NCBI RefSeq assembly: GCF_002127325.2
Contig: NC_035433.2
Span: 80,542,079 to 80,606,078 of the forward strand
DNA length: 64,000 nt
Direction of reading: 5' to 3'
From: Helianthus annuus
Taxonomy: Eukaryota; Streptophyta; Magnoliopsida; Asterales; Asteraceae
Shown here: in pieces, positions 34,089 through 45,529 of the stretch
Layout: each line of letters begins with the position of its first letter
How positions within the stretch are numbered: the stretch's first letter is position 1
Program-made: the position numbers and the translations under genes
The notes under the pieces: model-generated
Told to the model about the DNA's origin: nothing
The model's database searches: none
The model's input: only the letters and a program-made list of their open reading frames with translations

Positions 34089-35385
34089 TGATGGGTTGGT
34101 AAAATTCCATAGCTTAATGGTTTTAATTTCGGTTAATTACACGAAGTTACTTTCTAGAATACACTACTTTGATATGGTTTGTGTTTTGCAGGCATTGACG
34201 GGTGTAAGGTGCATTTTGGAGACTTACTGAAGCTTTGGGTGGATGCTAGAGAGAACATAATTGAAGAAAATGCAAAAAGAGGCAAAACTGAGCCGAACTC
34301 TGCGCCAGAAACAGTCTAAACTTCATTTTGGCTTATCTTGAGCTAGAAATTGAGTTTCGGGGCTTATAATATATGCATTTGGGGTAGCTCGACGAGACGA
34401 ATCAAAATATAAGGTTTTGAAAGGCCAGAAATTGACGCATTATCTGCTGCACACCAGCTGATTAGTAAAAACGGGATTTTTTTAGAGAAAAGTCAATTTT
34501 GGAAAAATGGGAGTTACACTTTATTATTACTTCAACTCCCATTCATTTGAAAAGAAGAAACACTATCTAACACATCTTTTTCATCTCTAACCCACACCTA
34601 ACATCATCACCATTCAAACCCTAACTTCCCATTCCTGAAGACTCAAGGTCATGGCTCCGTGCTCGTGTTCATCGCCCGGTGATCGCGTCCATCCAACCAT
34701 GAGCGGCTAGTCTCTTCGGTTTCACCCCGGTGTAGATGTTGTAAGATTTTCTAGGGTTTATGCATTTGTATTTTAATTTGGTTTTGTGACAAATTGTTTA
34801 GTATTTGAAACCTCGGATAATTGTCTTGCATTTGTTTCGAATTCGTGAATTGTCGAACGATGATAAAGTTATGACTTTGCGAAATGGTTATGTGCAATTA
34901 TGCCTTATCTTAGGTTAGGATTTACATGTCCGAGGTAATGAAGTGCATTGTGGTCCGTTGTCTATGACGTAGATAGCAATTGGCACCTAAGTTTCGTGAT
35001 AGTAATCCGTTAATCACTATATGCAATTGAATCAAGTTAAAACATGTAGGAACCCTAGGTCTTGCAATAATCGAACCGGGTGTGGAACTTGTCTCTAATT
35101 TCTTGTTTTAATCATTTAGTAATTTAGTTGCAATTTTAGTTAATCACAAGTGTTTTAGATAATATCAATTGTCGGGTCACTCCGATTTATTTTCCAACTA
35201 AATAAACTTATTAAAAAAATTAGCAAACTTCATAATCAATTTGTACACTTGTTTGTAAATACTTTTGCTAATCGAACAACTAGTGTGATACTGACCACAT
35301 GCTCTTCGTGGATACGATACTCGACTTACCCTAGCTACCTAGGTTAATTGGGTTTTTGACTGATCGGGACGACACGGTCACGTCA
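34089..35385 (+). repeat. Element F 5' LTR (1297 bp)
   Basis: Starts TGATGGGTTGG, ends CACGTCA. Differs from the 3' copy at about four positions, all in the first 360 bp as read by eye. Confidence 0.92.
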
Positions 35386-35388
35386 AAA

Positions 35389-35406
35389 TGGCGCCGCTGC
35401 CGGGGA
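35389..35406 (+). other. Element F primer-binding site
   Basis: TGGCGCCGCTGCCGGGGA matches, with one change, the sequence used by many plant gypsy elements and complementary to tRNA-Asp. It lies three bases after the LTR. Confidence 0.8.
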
Positions 35407-35547
35407 GCTAGTGCGCTTAGTATTTCATTGCTTGTTCGATTTTAGTTTAGTTTTTTTTTTTCGTTCTTTCTTGTATATTCGTGATTTTACTTTGGGTGGT
35501 CGAGCTTGTTTGTGCAGGTATATGTTTTGCAGGTACCATTTTTCAAC

Positions 35548-36576
35548 ATGAATTGGGTAGATGATGACCCATGTATATGTTGTGGGAGCAACTGTCACTG
35601 GGTTGAGGATTGTCCGATGTTTGAAGTTAAATACGGAAATCGTGGGAGGTATTGCTCTGACTATAGGCGAGAAAAAGGATATGTGAGGGTTTGCTATGAT
35701 GATGACGGGACTCCCTTCTATTATCCCAACTTTGAACCGCCTGCACCACCGGAGCAAGAAAATGACGCTTATCAGTCATGTCCTTGTTGTGGAAAAGTTC
35801 ACATACATGAAGATTGCCCAGTGTTTTGGAAAGATCTAGTGTTTTGGAAAGAAAAAATAAAGTCTGGTTACAAGCCACCACCACATTATCAAGAATACTA
35901 CTATAAACCCGAATTGCCACATTTCTCAAGTTACCGGGAGGAGGAGTATGATGATTATTATAATGAATACTCTCAACCGGCATACGAGGAACCTCAAGAC
36001 TCAATAAGTTCCAAGCTCGACGCCATCATGAATGCTCTTACCAACTCACATCATGAACTTAAAACTGAAATGCGGAATTCAAATCAAGAAATTAAAATTG
36101 AAATGAAGAAAGAGTTTGAAGTAAGAGATAAAGCTCATGAATCCTTGGCAAAGAAAGTGGGTCAACTCGCCGAAGAATTAGCCCAAATTAAACGCGAGCG
36201 GGAGGTTTTGGCTAATGGTACAATGGTGGATGGTGATGTGGTGGAAGAGGTTAGAGATCTTTCGGAGCAAGAAGTTGAATGTTTGAACCGAGCGGAAGAC
36301 ATGACACCGCAAGACAAATCGGATTCGAAAGAAGCTCACATTCATATTCACCCTTCTCCCAAACTTATCACTCCAACCAACAAAGTTGGGGATGCGGTTT
36401 CGGGCATAAGGATTCGAAGGGTGGCGTTGCAAGACATTGGCCAATTCGTCAAGAAACGACCCCAAAGTAGCTTAATACGCATGCCGCGTAAAATAAAAAG
36501 AGAATGGATCCGACATGCCAAATACCGAGCGTATGTAGGCAACTCGGTAGGAAAATGTGCACTTCGACCACCATGA
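35548..36576 (+). CDS. Gag-like protein with two Cys-rich knuckles (element F)
   Basis: About 342 residues from the first ATG of the frame (MNWVDDDPC); the frame is open upstream but has no earlier ATG. A CCHC-pattern motif, CICCGSNCHWVEDC, lies at residues 9-22. A related but imperfect CPCCGKVHIHEDC follows near residue 79, then an acidic Tyr-rich linker. A charged, probably coiled-coil stretch lies near residues 165-230 and a basic C-terminus ends the protein. Small Cys-knuckle proteins alone between LTRs match the TR-GAG class of Gag-only elements. It would bind RNA in the particle. The knuckles are N-terminal, unlike a normal Gag, so it may be a rearranged Gag. Confidence 0.65.
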   Translation: MNWVDDDPCICCGSNCHWVEDCPMFEVKYGNRGRYCSDYRREKGYVRVCYDDDGTPFYYPNFEPPAPPEQENDAYQSCPCCGKVHIHEDCPVFWKDLVFWKEKIKSGYKPPPHYQEYYYKPELPHFSSYREEEYDDYYNEYSQPAYEEPQDSISSKLDAIMNALTNSHHELKTEMRNSNQEIKIEMKKEFEVRDKAHESLAKKVGQLAEELAQIKREREVLANGTMVDGDVVEEVRDLSEQEVECLNRAEDMTPQDKSDSKEAHIHIHPSPKLITPTNKVGDAVSGIRIRRVALQDIGQFVKKRPQSSLIRMPRKIKREWIRHAKYRAYVGNSVGKCALRPP

Positions 36577-38464
36577 GAGGTAAATTAGGTATTATTGTTG
36601 TAGAGTTTGTACTAGTATTCGTTTATTTTATTTTTTTTAGTTAAATGAACGTTGTGGGTGTGTTCCCTATATAACCCTCACGAGACCTACTCGTCCTCCC
36701 GAGCTATCGGGTGGTTTAAAAGGGCTTGTTGCATAAGCTAAATGCAACCGTGATTCCTACGAAAGTGAGTTAGGCTTGTTATTGTTGTAAATTATTTTTC
36801 CACATAAATCAAAGTAAATAAATGTATGACTTGGTAATTTTTTTTCATAAAAGTGATAGAACTAGGTAGCTAATAAATTTTAATGGTTGTGAGAAGCATG
36901 CTTCTACACAAGGGTTAAGATTTGTAGGTACATTATGTTCGTGGGACGACCGCTTTCTTGAAGAGAAGAAGAGCACACGAGGAATGAGCTCCAAAAATTA
37001 GGTGCATACGTTCCCTTTTTACTTTTGATTTTTAGTTAGCAAATAAGTGGATTGTAAATTGTAGTTTATTTTCGGGGTAAAATTTTGAGGAGGTTAACCG
37101 TGTCACATCCCTTGTGCGATTTAAAAACTCTAGTTTTCACACATTGAGGACAATGTTTGCCTCAAGTGTGGGGACGGGGGAGTTAGTAAAAAGTTTTGAT
37201 TTTTGACCCATTCATTTAAACACTACACATTGAGGACAATGTTTGCCTCAAGTGTGGGGATGGGGGGAAAATTTCAAAATTTTTTCAAAAATGTATTTGT
37301 TTGAAGCAATCTAAAAAGCACAAGTAACTAAGTCAACGAGGGATGACACAACCCATTTGGTCTATTGTCATGGTCAAGTTCAAACAATTAGCATGACGGG
37401 TATTTAGCGGGTGGTTATTTGAGAGTAATTCGCCTAAGAAACTAGCATATCATGCATGTCACATACCATACCTTTTATATATGTGAGGTTTTGAGCCACT
37501 TTTATATCATAGAATTACATATTTATGTTTCTTTGTTTGAGTGGACCATTAGTCATGTATTGTAGAACTTGCATCTTTTGATACGTTTGAGACCATAGAC
37601 CGAATACAAGCATGAGAATGATTAAGGCATTAGGTGAACCTTTTCCTTTAAAACCATTTATCCATCCTTACCCAAATAAATCCCCTAGTCGCCCACTTTG
37701 AGCTTAATCCTTTCGTTTGACCAACCCGTTTAGTCCATAACCGTTAAACCTTTTCTTTTAAACCCGTGTGATAAAAATTCGACTGTAGGATTATTTGTTT
37801 GTATAGTTGTGTTTGCAAAAAAAAAAATATCCAATCAGAAAATGTTGCGAAAAAACAAGAGAATAGAAAATCGTTGAGAAAATACAAAAATATGAGTTAT
37901 TAGTTGTTGAATAAAAGGGCGAAAAAAAAAATCGTTGCCTCGTAGTTGATGTCTATAGTTAGTTTTGTTTAGAGTAGTTGCTTTGTAATAAAAATCGAGT
38001 TTTCATCACCTTAGCCACTTTAAAACATCCTATTTCCTACCCTTCGCCTAGCCCCGTTACAACCCTTTAAAGACCTTTTGACTTGTGCTTAGTATTCGTG
38101 TTCGGTGGTGGAGAATGATTGAGTTGCAAGCATATGCGGTTACGTGTTCTAATCGGTTTTGAGTGATTACTTAAAAGTGTTAATTCATTATCTAATTAGC
38201 CAAATTTTAAACCGAGTGGAGAGAACATTGTGAGGGATGTGCATGATTTATTGGTTTCAAGGGCGAGTTAATCTTGGATAATCATTTTATATGTGATTAT
38301 TCACTTTACTGTTAGATATTTCGTAAATTGTAAAAAGTTTAAACCGGGTATGACTTTAGACCTTAACTTACGTCTCAAGAATGGGAAGTGTGTTTTTCGT
38401 GCGACCCACGTGAAAGTGAAAAACAGATTTGCTTGAGGGCAAGCAAAAGACAAGTGTGAGGATG
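36577..38464 (+). other. Element F 3' non-coding region
   Basis: Two copies of ACATTGAGGACAATGT (37141-37156 and 37227-37242), each a 6-bp hairpin with loop AGGA followed by CTCAAGTGTGGGGA, form a tandem duplication of about 85 bp. Such hairpins are common in plant gypsy elements. A purine-rich tract at 38441-38463 precedes the 3' LTR. No ORF. Confidence 0.65.
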
Positions 38465-39761
38465 TGATGGGTTGGTAAAATTCCATAGCTTAATGGTTTT
38501 AATTTCGGTTAATTACACGAAGTTACTTTCTAGAATACACTACTTTGATATGGTTTGTGTTTTGCAGGCATTGACGGGTTTAAGGTGCATTTTGGAGATT
38601 TACTGAAGCTTTGGGTGGATGCTAGAGAGAACATAATTGAAGAAAATGCAAAAAGAGGCAAAACTGAGCCGAACTCTGCGCCAGAAACAGTCTAAACTTC
38701 ATTTTGGCTTATCTTGAGCTAGAAAATGAGTTTCGGGGCTTATAATATATGCATTTGGGGTAGCTCGACGAGACGAATCAAAATATAAGGTTTTGAAAGG
38801 CCAGAAATTGACGCATTATCTGCTGCACACCAGCTGCTTAGTAAAAACGGGATTTTTTTAGAGAAAAGTCAATTTTGGAAAAATGGGAGTTACACTTTAT
38901 TATTACTTCAACTCCCATTCATTTGAAAAGAAGAAACACTATCTAACACATCTTTTTCATCTCTAACCCACACCTAACATCATCACCATTCAAACCCTAA
39001 CTTCCCATTCCTGAAGACTCAAGGTCATGGCTCCGTGCTCGTGTTCATCGCCCGGTGATCGCGTCCATCCAACCATGAGCGGCTAGTCTCTTCGGTTTCA
39101 CCCCGGTGTAGATGTTGTAAGATTTTCTAGGGTTTATGCATTTGTATTTTAATTTGGTTTTGTGACAAATTGTTTAGTATTTGAAACCTCGGATAATTGT
39201 CTTGCATTTGTTTCGAATTCGTGAATTGTCGAACGATGATAAAGTTATGACTTTGCGAAATGGTTATGTGCAATTATGCCTTATCTTAGGTTAGGATTTA
39301 CATGTCCGAGGTAATGAAGTGCATTGTGGTCCGTTGTCTATGACGTAGATAGCAATTGGCACCTAAGTTTCGTGATAGTAATCCGTTAATCACTATATGC
39401 AATTGAATCAAGTTAAAACATGTAGGAACCCTAGGTCTTGCAATAATCGAACCGGGTGTGGAACTTGTCTCTAATTTCTTGTTTTAATCATTTAGTAATT
39501 TAGTTGCAATTTTAGTTAATCACAAGTGTTTTAGATAATATCAATTGTCGGGTCACTCCGATTTATTTTCCAACTAAATAAACTTATTAAAAAAATTAGC
39601 AAACTTCATAATCAATTTGTACACTTGTTTGTAAATACTTTTGCTAATCGAACAACTAGTGTGATACTGACCACATGCTCTTCGTGGATACGATACTCGA
39701 CTTACCCTAGCTACCTAGGTTAATTGGGTTTTTGACTGATCGGGACGACACGGTCACGTCA
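38465..39761 (+). repeat. Element F 3' LTR (1297 bp)
   Basis: Nearly identical to 34089-35385, ends CACGTCA, followed by TACGG. Confidence 0.92.
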
Positions 39762-39864
39762 TACGGGGAGTTTGTTGATACACTTTCTGCTTTCAAGACG
39801 TGAAGACCTTGAAGATCCTCCGACATGAAAGGCGAATCTCGCGAGTAGCGTCCAAGGGGGAGTT

Positions 39865-40493
39865 TGTTGATACATGTTTGTGGACGCGACTCGGCTTGAC
39901 GCATGTTGGCTCGGGCAACGACTTTCCTCCGTTGTGTGCAAGAAGACTTCAAGAATATTGGGCTTTCAAGACATAAAGGAATATGCCTTGGTCTTTGGGC
40001 TAAACAATCTTGGAGAAACAAGTCTTGGGCTTACAACAGCCTTGGCGAAACACTCTTTGTGCCCAAGCCCAACATCGATGAAACAAGAGTAAAGTTGACG
40101 AAACAAGTCTGTTTCGTCAACCTCAACTCTGTTTCATCAATATCAAATGTGTTTCATCGAGTTTGGTATTGTTTCGCCAAGATAGTTGTGTTTCGTGGTA
40201 CTGTGACTGTAAATAGTCAGTCTGTGGATAAGAAAATGTTAGACACACAACCACAAGAATAGAGAGCACACACACACACACGAGAGTTTGAGAGAGTTTG
40301 CAAAATATATTTGTAAACATTGCTTTGTAACTGAACCTTTCATACGTATTAATACAGAGGTGTTAATCGGTGAATATTGTGTGTCGTGTATTTGCGTGTT
40401 CTATCTCGGTTTGCCTTTCCGGTTGGATTCCGCACAACCGGGTTGGTTTGTACAAAAGGATTAGGCGACTAGATCCTCCTAGCCGGACCTACA
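39865..40493 (+). repeat. Element G 3' LTR (629 bp)
   Basis: Begins TGTTGATACATG after CCAAGGGGGAGTT and ends GGACCTACA. A hairpin at 40095-40120 (arms TTGACGAAACA/TGTTTCGTCAA) is nested in a second pair, GATGAAAC (40077-40084) with GTTTCATC (40131-40138). It is related to the solo LTR at 14734. No clear TATA box was found. Confidence 0.82.
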
Positions 40494-40927
40494 TACCCAA
40501 TTATAAAGTCGGACAAGAGTTGGTGAAAAACTCTGAAAAGAGACTCCACCAAAAACTCGGACCTAATGAAGGTTCTAAAACTCAGACCTACAAACCCTGA
40601 CCAAGTAAAGGTGTAAAGAAAAAAACTCGGACAAGGCTCAGAAACAAGCTTCCGGAATATTTCCCCAGTGTGACTTCACACTTGTTCACCAAAACCCCGG
40701 AAACACAAACACAAAGTTAAAACACGGACAAGATTTTTTGGATCAAAACCCTAGAACTGCAGCAAGAAAAACCATCACAGTCGACGAACTGCTTCATTTT
40801 CTTCATGTTTTATGCAGAATCTTCACGTCTTCAAAATGTTTGGCGGAAACAAACATCAAATCAAGAGAAATGGTGATTCGGATGGCGGTTAGACCATTCC
40901 AAATCGGTAACCATGCTCTGATACCAC
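40494..40927 (-). other. Leader fragment of element H
   Basis: Reads, on the minus strand, away from an LTR: PBS complement GCTCTGATACCA at 40915-40926 (exact initiator-Met type), then about 420 bp with ACTCGGAC-type repeats. It is cut off where G is inserted. No gag remains. Confidence 0.7.
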
Positions 40928-41447
40928 TGTGAAAGCATCGGATTGATGACGAACATCAAACATTGCACTTGATTCAAGACATGAAGAACAATCATAAACA
41001 CCAAAGATAGAAAGATGTAGAAGATGAACCCTTTATTAACGAATCAGTCATCACAGATTACATAAACCAAAGGAGTATACATCATCTACAAGCTGGTTTA
41101 GATCACAAAGATCTAAACCCTAGCTTTCTCTCACTAACACATAGTCTCCCTCTCTCTCTAGAATGTTCACCCACTGGTGGAGAATGGTTGGGATCTTGTG
41201 AGAGGTGCACAAAGCTTTCTCAAGGGTTCTTGTTGTCTTGCCCTAATCCTATACAACACATATATATAGACTAGGGACTAAACTCGGACAAACCAATCTA
41301 CACAAAAACCAAACCCCTGACAAAAGTTCTTAGACAGAAACTTGGACAAATTGTCCAAGGATAAACCTTGGACTAAGTTTCAAGACATGTATAATAAAGA
41401 CCCTAACAATTGGAAGGCATGCACTTTTCACCCAAAGTGCATTAACA
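40928..41447 (-). repeat. LTR of element H (520 bp), internal-type sequence on both sides
   Basis: On the plus strand it starts TGTGAAAGC and ends TTAACA. A PBS lies on its left, so it is the 5' LTR of a leftward element. The complement of a polypurine tract (41448-41460) lies on its right, so it is also the 3' LTR of something to the right. The sequence family is not obviously the same as B/C/D. Confidence 0.72.
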
Positions 41448-41970
41448 AACTCCCCCTTGATCAGTGCATGGTCTTCATGTGGTCTTGAATTCTTCATTAT
41501 CGTTGACTTTAACTTGGACTTCTGCTTTGGTTGACCAAGCGACAGTTACCCTGCAGGAACTGCACTTACAGAGTTCCCCAATAGGCTCTTCTTTTTGTTT
41601 GCTTTTGACTTTGGTAAATAAGCCACCACAACTACAAATTAAAAAAAAATAAAGTTTCTTTAAATTGTTTAGCTTTTAGGTAGCCAAATGCTTGGTTTTT
41701 GCTTCATTTCAACCCAACTGAGCTTGAACCCTTTTCACTAATCAATTAGATATACCTACAATAACCAATTTCAAAGACATGACCAAAACAGTACTTTGCA
41801 TTCCAGTAGTATTACGTAATTAAGGTCTTAGATTTTAAATACTCTTTTTATTTCAAATTTCATCTAAAAGAAAACTATAGTGTTTTGCTGGTATTACTAC
41901 ATTATTTGTTTCTTTAAAATAATGTATATAAAAAATAACTCACATATATATAGAATTTTAGATCAACTTA
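41448..41970 (-). other. Possible 3' end of an H-like element, then AT-rich DNA
   Basis: The first 150-200 bp after the LTR starts with AACTCCCCCTTGATC, as at the 3' ends of the other copia elements. Beyond about 41650 nothing was recognised. Confidence 0.4.
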
Positions 41971-41971
41971 C

Positions 41972-42402
41972 ATCAACCGGTGGAGTTGTTCCATTTCTCT
42001 CTAGTTTGGCGTTGGCGTTTTGGTTTGCACTCCATCTTTCACGCAAATGAGTAGCTAAGTAGGCAATGAAAAGAGATAGTGAATATATATTGTTCCTTTT
42101 AAAATTCAATAAATTTAATGTAAACTGGTAGTCCTCACCTATTGTATCCATCAATAGACATCTGAAAGCACACACTTTGTCACCTTCTCGTACAACCATT
42201 GTCTGCCCATCTTTTGTTCCTGGTCATCCCAAAACTAAATTGATTTAGAATTAAAGGCTAGTTTGCTTCTTTTAGAATTAAATGCTCACCAAATCTTACA
42301 ATACAAGATACGAGGGTCGTTTTGGCCACTCTCTATCCTATATTCACCATCTAATATCAAAGCTAAACCGGAAGCAAGCTGATTATGGTTGTCATCAGCC
42401 AT
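41972..42402 (-). pseudogene. Possible captured gene fragment with exon-like blocks
   Basis: Three coding-like blocks on the minus strand: 42402 to about 42290 (starts MADDNHNQLASG, ends at a GTGAGC donor), 42229-42139 (between CCAG and GTGAGG) and 42054-41972 (between TTAG and GTAAGT). Translations look protein-like (for example VVREGDKVCAFRC). Blocks 1 and 2 do not join in an obvious common frame, so it is either decayed or misread. Gene family not recognised. Its position inside a CACTA insertion would fit gene-fragment capture. Confidence 0.3.
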
Positions 42403-42814
42403 TGGTAAAGCAAAAAAAAAAGTCACACAAAGTGACTCCTTAATCATTAGCCTTTGGTAAAACTAGAAAAAAAGTCACATAAATTGACTCCTTAATCGCT
42501 AACAATCGCCCTTACACTTACACTTCAACCATCATGTATTGATTCACCAACTATGAAATAACAACAGAATATTAAAAGCTTAGATTAATCATCAAGTTTC
42601 ACCCTGCAATTACAGAACAGGAATCACAGATACACAACCAAATTCATATAACTCATATTAGTTATACCGGAGAAATTTTAACAACATAAACAGCAAGACT
42701 ATGAATTGCACTTGGCTCATACAAAGAAAGTCTAGAGCATGAATTTTTTTCAAGTTAAAACACAAACAACTAAAATATAAATCTCACATTCCCTCTAGAA
42801 TTCATCAACTGAAA
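42403..42814. other. AT-rich DNA, no gene seen
   Basis: Two similar stretches with AAAAAAGTCACA and TGACTCCTTAATC lie near 42412 and 42465. Nothing else recognised. Confidence 0.45.
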
Positions 42815-42822
42815 GTTCCGAT

Positions 42823-42963
42823 TAGGGATGAGCTCGGTACCGTCCGGTACTGAACCGGTACCGGTACCGAAAATCCCCAAAAGTGGGAACCAGTACCGGT
42901 ACCGAAAAACTACCTGGTTCAGTAATTTCAATACCGGTACCGGGAATGATTTGCTCATACCTA
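42823..42963. mobile_element. hAT-type MITE (141 bp)
   Basis: Begins TAGGGATGAGCTCGG, ends TTGCTCATACCTA, with GGTACCGGTACCG repeats inside. Flanked by GTTCCGAT (42815-42822) and GTTCCAAT (42964-42971), an 8-bp duplication with one change. Same family as 16238-16438. Confidence 0.82.
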
Positions 42964-42971
42964 GTTCCAAT

Positions 42972-43804
42972 CATCCGGAAATCACCATCTTTACACAAAT
43001 TTCATCAAAAACTAAAACAAATAAGATTAGCCGTGTTAGTAAAAAAAGTAATAAAATAACAAATCACTAACTAATATATTGGGCGAAAACATAAATTCAT
43101 ATTTCATTTAAGTTATCCTCAACACTGAAACCCTAAATTAAACAATTTACAAATCATGAAGACATTAACGAAATCAATCCGTACATATCACCTTAATCGT
43201 ACCGAGTGCATACATTTCAATTAATTGAAAAAAAATTACGCCGTTATGGATTGAATAATAACGGAGAAATTACTGAAATTACGGTTTTAGGATTTGACCT
43301 GTGCCATAATTTGGGAACTTTACGATGAAGCAGCTTCATGGTAACTTGCTTGCAAATGCACCATTTGGGAACTGAACCTACCGGCTGGTCCAAACCTTAT
43401 TGCCGCCCATGTATCAGCCTTCACACGCATCCCTTATATTACCTTGTCGTGGCCTAAGAAAATAACCTCGAAACCCTAGCCACCAATCAGGTCCTACCTC
43501 TAACTCACTTTTTTACTTTGGTTCTCTCCTTGCAAATGTAAAGAAGGCGGGATAATGAAAGTTTGGGATGAGGAGCGGGTTTCAAAATTTGGATGCAATG
43601 AAAAAGATTTTGGCCTCCAAAACTTCGTTGTCTAGAGATGAAGAACAATGAGAGAGAGAACTGAGAGTAAGGTTTCTGTGAGCTTTTGAAAATTAGAAAC
43701 TTGTGTGAAGGGAGAATGATAGCCGTCTGATTGTGATTTGAGTGGACGGTGGATGAGATATTTGGGATTAGTATCCGTGTTTGTGTTGTGTTTTCTGGCT
43801 GAGG
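42972..43804. other. Intergenic DNA, no gene seen
   Basis: Overlapping frames on the minus strand near 43505-43885 have no recognisable domain. Confidence 0.45.
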
Positions 43805-43945
43805 TTTTTTTTTTAACAGCATCTTGGTCAGAGCTATAATTGACCAAATCTCGGAAAAAGTGGGATTCGAACATGAAGAACCCACAAGGTGGTAAACCTT
43901 CCCACCTCCATTGCAACCACTGGGCTACAACATCAGTTGGACCAA
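43805..43945 (-). mobile_element. SINE-like sequence with tRNA promoter boxes
   Basis: On the minus strand it reads TGTAGCCCAGTGGTTG (A-box-like, about 43935-43920), then TTCGAATCC (B-box-like, near 43865), and ends in an A10 run (complement of 43805-43814). This is the layout of plant tRNA-derived SINEs. Flanking duplications were not identified. Confidence 0.5.
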
Positions 43946-44067
43946 AAGCTTTATCTATTAATGTGCATAATGAGTGTATATTATGCATTAAATGAATTTT
44001 AAGTGAAGTGGCAAATCACCTAAATTGCCCTTTCAATATCTATATTATATATAGTATAGATATATAT
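43946..44067. other. Short AT-rich spacer
   Basis: Nothing seen except TATATA repeats next to the MITE that follows. Confidence 0.4.
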
Positions 44068-44076
44068 ATGTACATA

Positions 44077-44590
44077 GGGGAAGGTTCATTTGAGAAGAAA
44101 ATTTAATTGAGAAAAAAAAGAACCAAGGGCAATTTTATAAAACATTAAATAGTTTTTTCACTTATCTCATTTATTATCATTTTTGACTAATTAATTAGTT
44201 ATAAAGACTATTATCCTCCACAATAACTTTTTTTGCCTACGCACATCAAAAGTTATCCTACATATTTCGAAATTCATCCTACACGTTGAAATTTATCCTA
44301 CACAACTCGTAATTTATCCTACACAACTCGTAATTTATCCTACACTTTAAATTATTTTATTTTATTTTTTTGAAAAAATATAGATTTTGAAGATAAGTTA
44401 CAAATTATTTAATGTAGCTAGCTATTAAAGAGGAAGACTACAAATTAATGACCTATGTAGATTTACCAATGTACCCTTATAGTAACATTAAATACTTATA
44501 TTAAATGAAGTAAAATAAAGCATTCTTATTGGTTGAAATTTCTTATTTTTTCTTCTTCCAAAAAATTTCTTCTCATTTGAACTCTCCACT
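44077..44590. mobile_element. Mutator-type MITE J (514 bp), right tip split by element I
   Basis: The left end GGGGAAGGTTCATTTGAGAA is mirrored by TTCTCATTTGAACTCTCCACT at the right. The 9-bp duplication ATGTACATA lies at 44068-44076 and, after element I, at 47973-47981. Element I inserted in the last five bases (CCACT). The interior has a CCTACACAACTCGTAATTTAT tandem duplication near 44290-44345. Non-coding. Confidence 0.78.
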
Positions 44591-45250
44591 TGTTGATGCA
44601 GATTTTGTGTCCGATGCTTGTCGAATAGATTAGTTATTATTTTAAGCTGAATTTGTAATAGTTAGTGAAACGGTCTATCGAACGTGTATAGACCCGCTCG
44701 TTTGAAGTGGTCAAACGAGAGGGTTATTCGTTTGACCGTGTGTGGTTGCAAGACAAATTATGGTTGTTTAATGTTGGTGTCGAAGGATAAGGCATCGAAG
44801 GATTGTGTATCCTTCGATGAGCTCGAAAGATATCCATCGAAGGTTGAAGATGGACCTCGAAGGATATGGCATCCTTCGAGGTATGTGTGTATCTTTCGAA
44901 AGCTGGATGATCGACAGATGATCTATCGACCAGTCAGTTTAATCCTTCGACCGTGCAACCTGTGTTTGGTATAAATACCAACACCTTGTCATTTGCAACA
45001 CAAGAGTGAGAGCACAAGTGTGTGCAAGAGAGTGATAGGAGGTTTGAGACCTCACCGGGAGAAATCACCACTTGGTTTCTCCCCGGATGTATACTTCTTT
45101 GGTATTAGTTCGGTTTCCATGTAATCGGGCCGACTTGTAATGTTTACTACCGGATTAATGCAAAGTTTGTTTGTTTATCCTCTCTTATCTCTTCCGTCTT
45201 TGAACATAATCATGAAAATCACGGAATCGATCCCGAAACCGGGACCTACA
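44591..45250 (+). repeat. Element I 5' LTR (660 bp)
   Basis: Starts TGTTGATGCAG, ends ACCTACA. Hairpins at 44793-44819 (arms CATCGAAGGAT, 5-nt loop) and 44855-44881 (arms CCTCGAAGGAT, 5-nt loop) differ at the outer pairs on both arms. The TATA box sits in TTGGTATAAATACCAA (44966-44981), again inside an inverted repeat. Confidence 0.9.
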
Positions 45251-45529
45251 ATTGGTATCAGAGCCATGGTGCCCGATTTAGTAAAACTAACCGTTTACTA
45301 AGTCACATGTGCTCTAGATCTGTGATTTTTGTGGGTTTTTGTTCAAGATGTAAAAATGGTGAAAATGAGAAAAACTCAGATCTGAACCCGAATATTCAGA
45401 TCTGTGATAAAACGAGTGTTGGGTTTTATGTTTTTCTCCTAAAAGTTCAAGTTTTCTTCATCAAAATTCGTGTACAAATGTTTTCATCAAATCTGCAAAT
45501 TTTACACAGTAGCTGTGTTCTTGAAGTTC

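Larger units (their letters stand above)
34089..39761 (+). mobile_element. Element F: non-autonomous Ty3/gypsy-like LTR element
   Basis: 5.67 kb with two 1297-bp LTRs, duplication TACGG at 34084-34088 and 39762-39766, and a tRNA-Asp-type PBS. It encodes only one Gag-like ORF and no protease, RT or integrase. The PBS and the ACATTGAGGACAATGT hairpins point to a Tat/Athila-like gypsy lineage (recognition, not search). About four differences between the LTRs indicate a young insertion. Confidence 0.9.
24146..40493 (+). mobile_element. Element G: 5'-truncated copia element with nearly complete pol
   Basis: It has a leader without LTR or PBS, decayed gag, long pol, the conserved 3' region (interrupted by F at 34089-39761) and one 3' LTR. 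The 5' LTR and PBS are missing at the junction with the CACTA left end, so a deletion probably removed both element ends there. The five bases after the 3' LTR are TACCC, with no partner left to compare. It is the only copy here that shows what a full pol of this family looks like. Confidence 0.82.

Noticed and set aside
43505..43988. Minus-strand ORFs of 118-126 codons
   Set aside because: They overlap each other and a SINE-like sequence, and show no recognisable domain.
44684..44974. A 96-codon ORF repeated exactly at 47401-47691
   Set aside because: It lies in the U3 of both LTRs of element I; the duplicate comes from LTR duplication and the frame crosses hairpin repeats.
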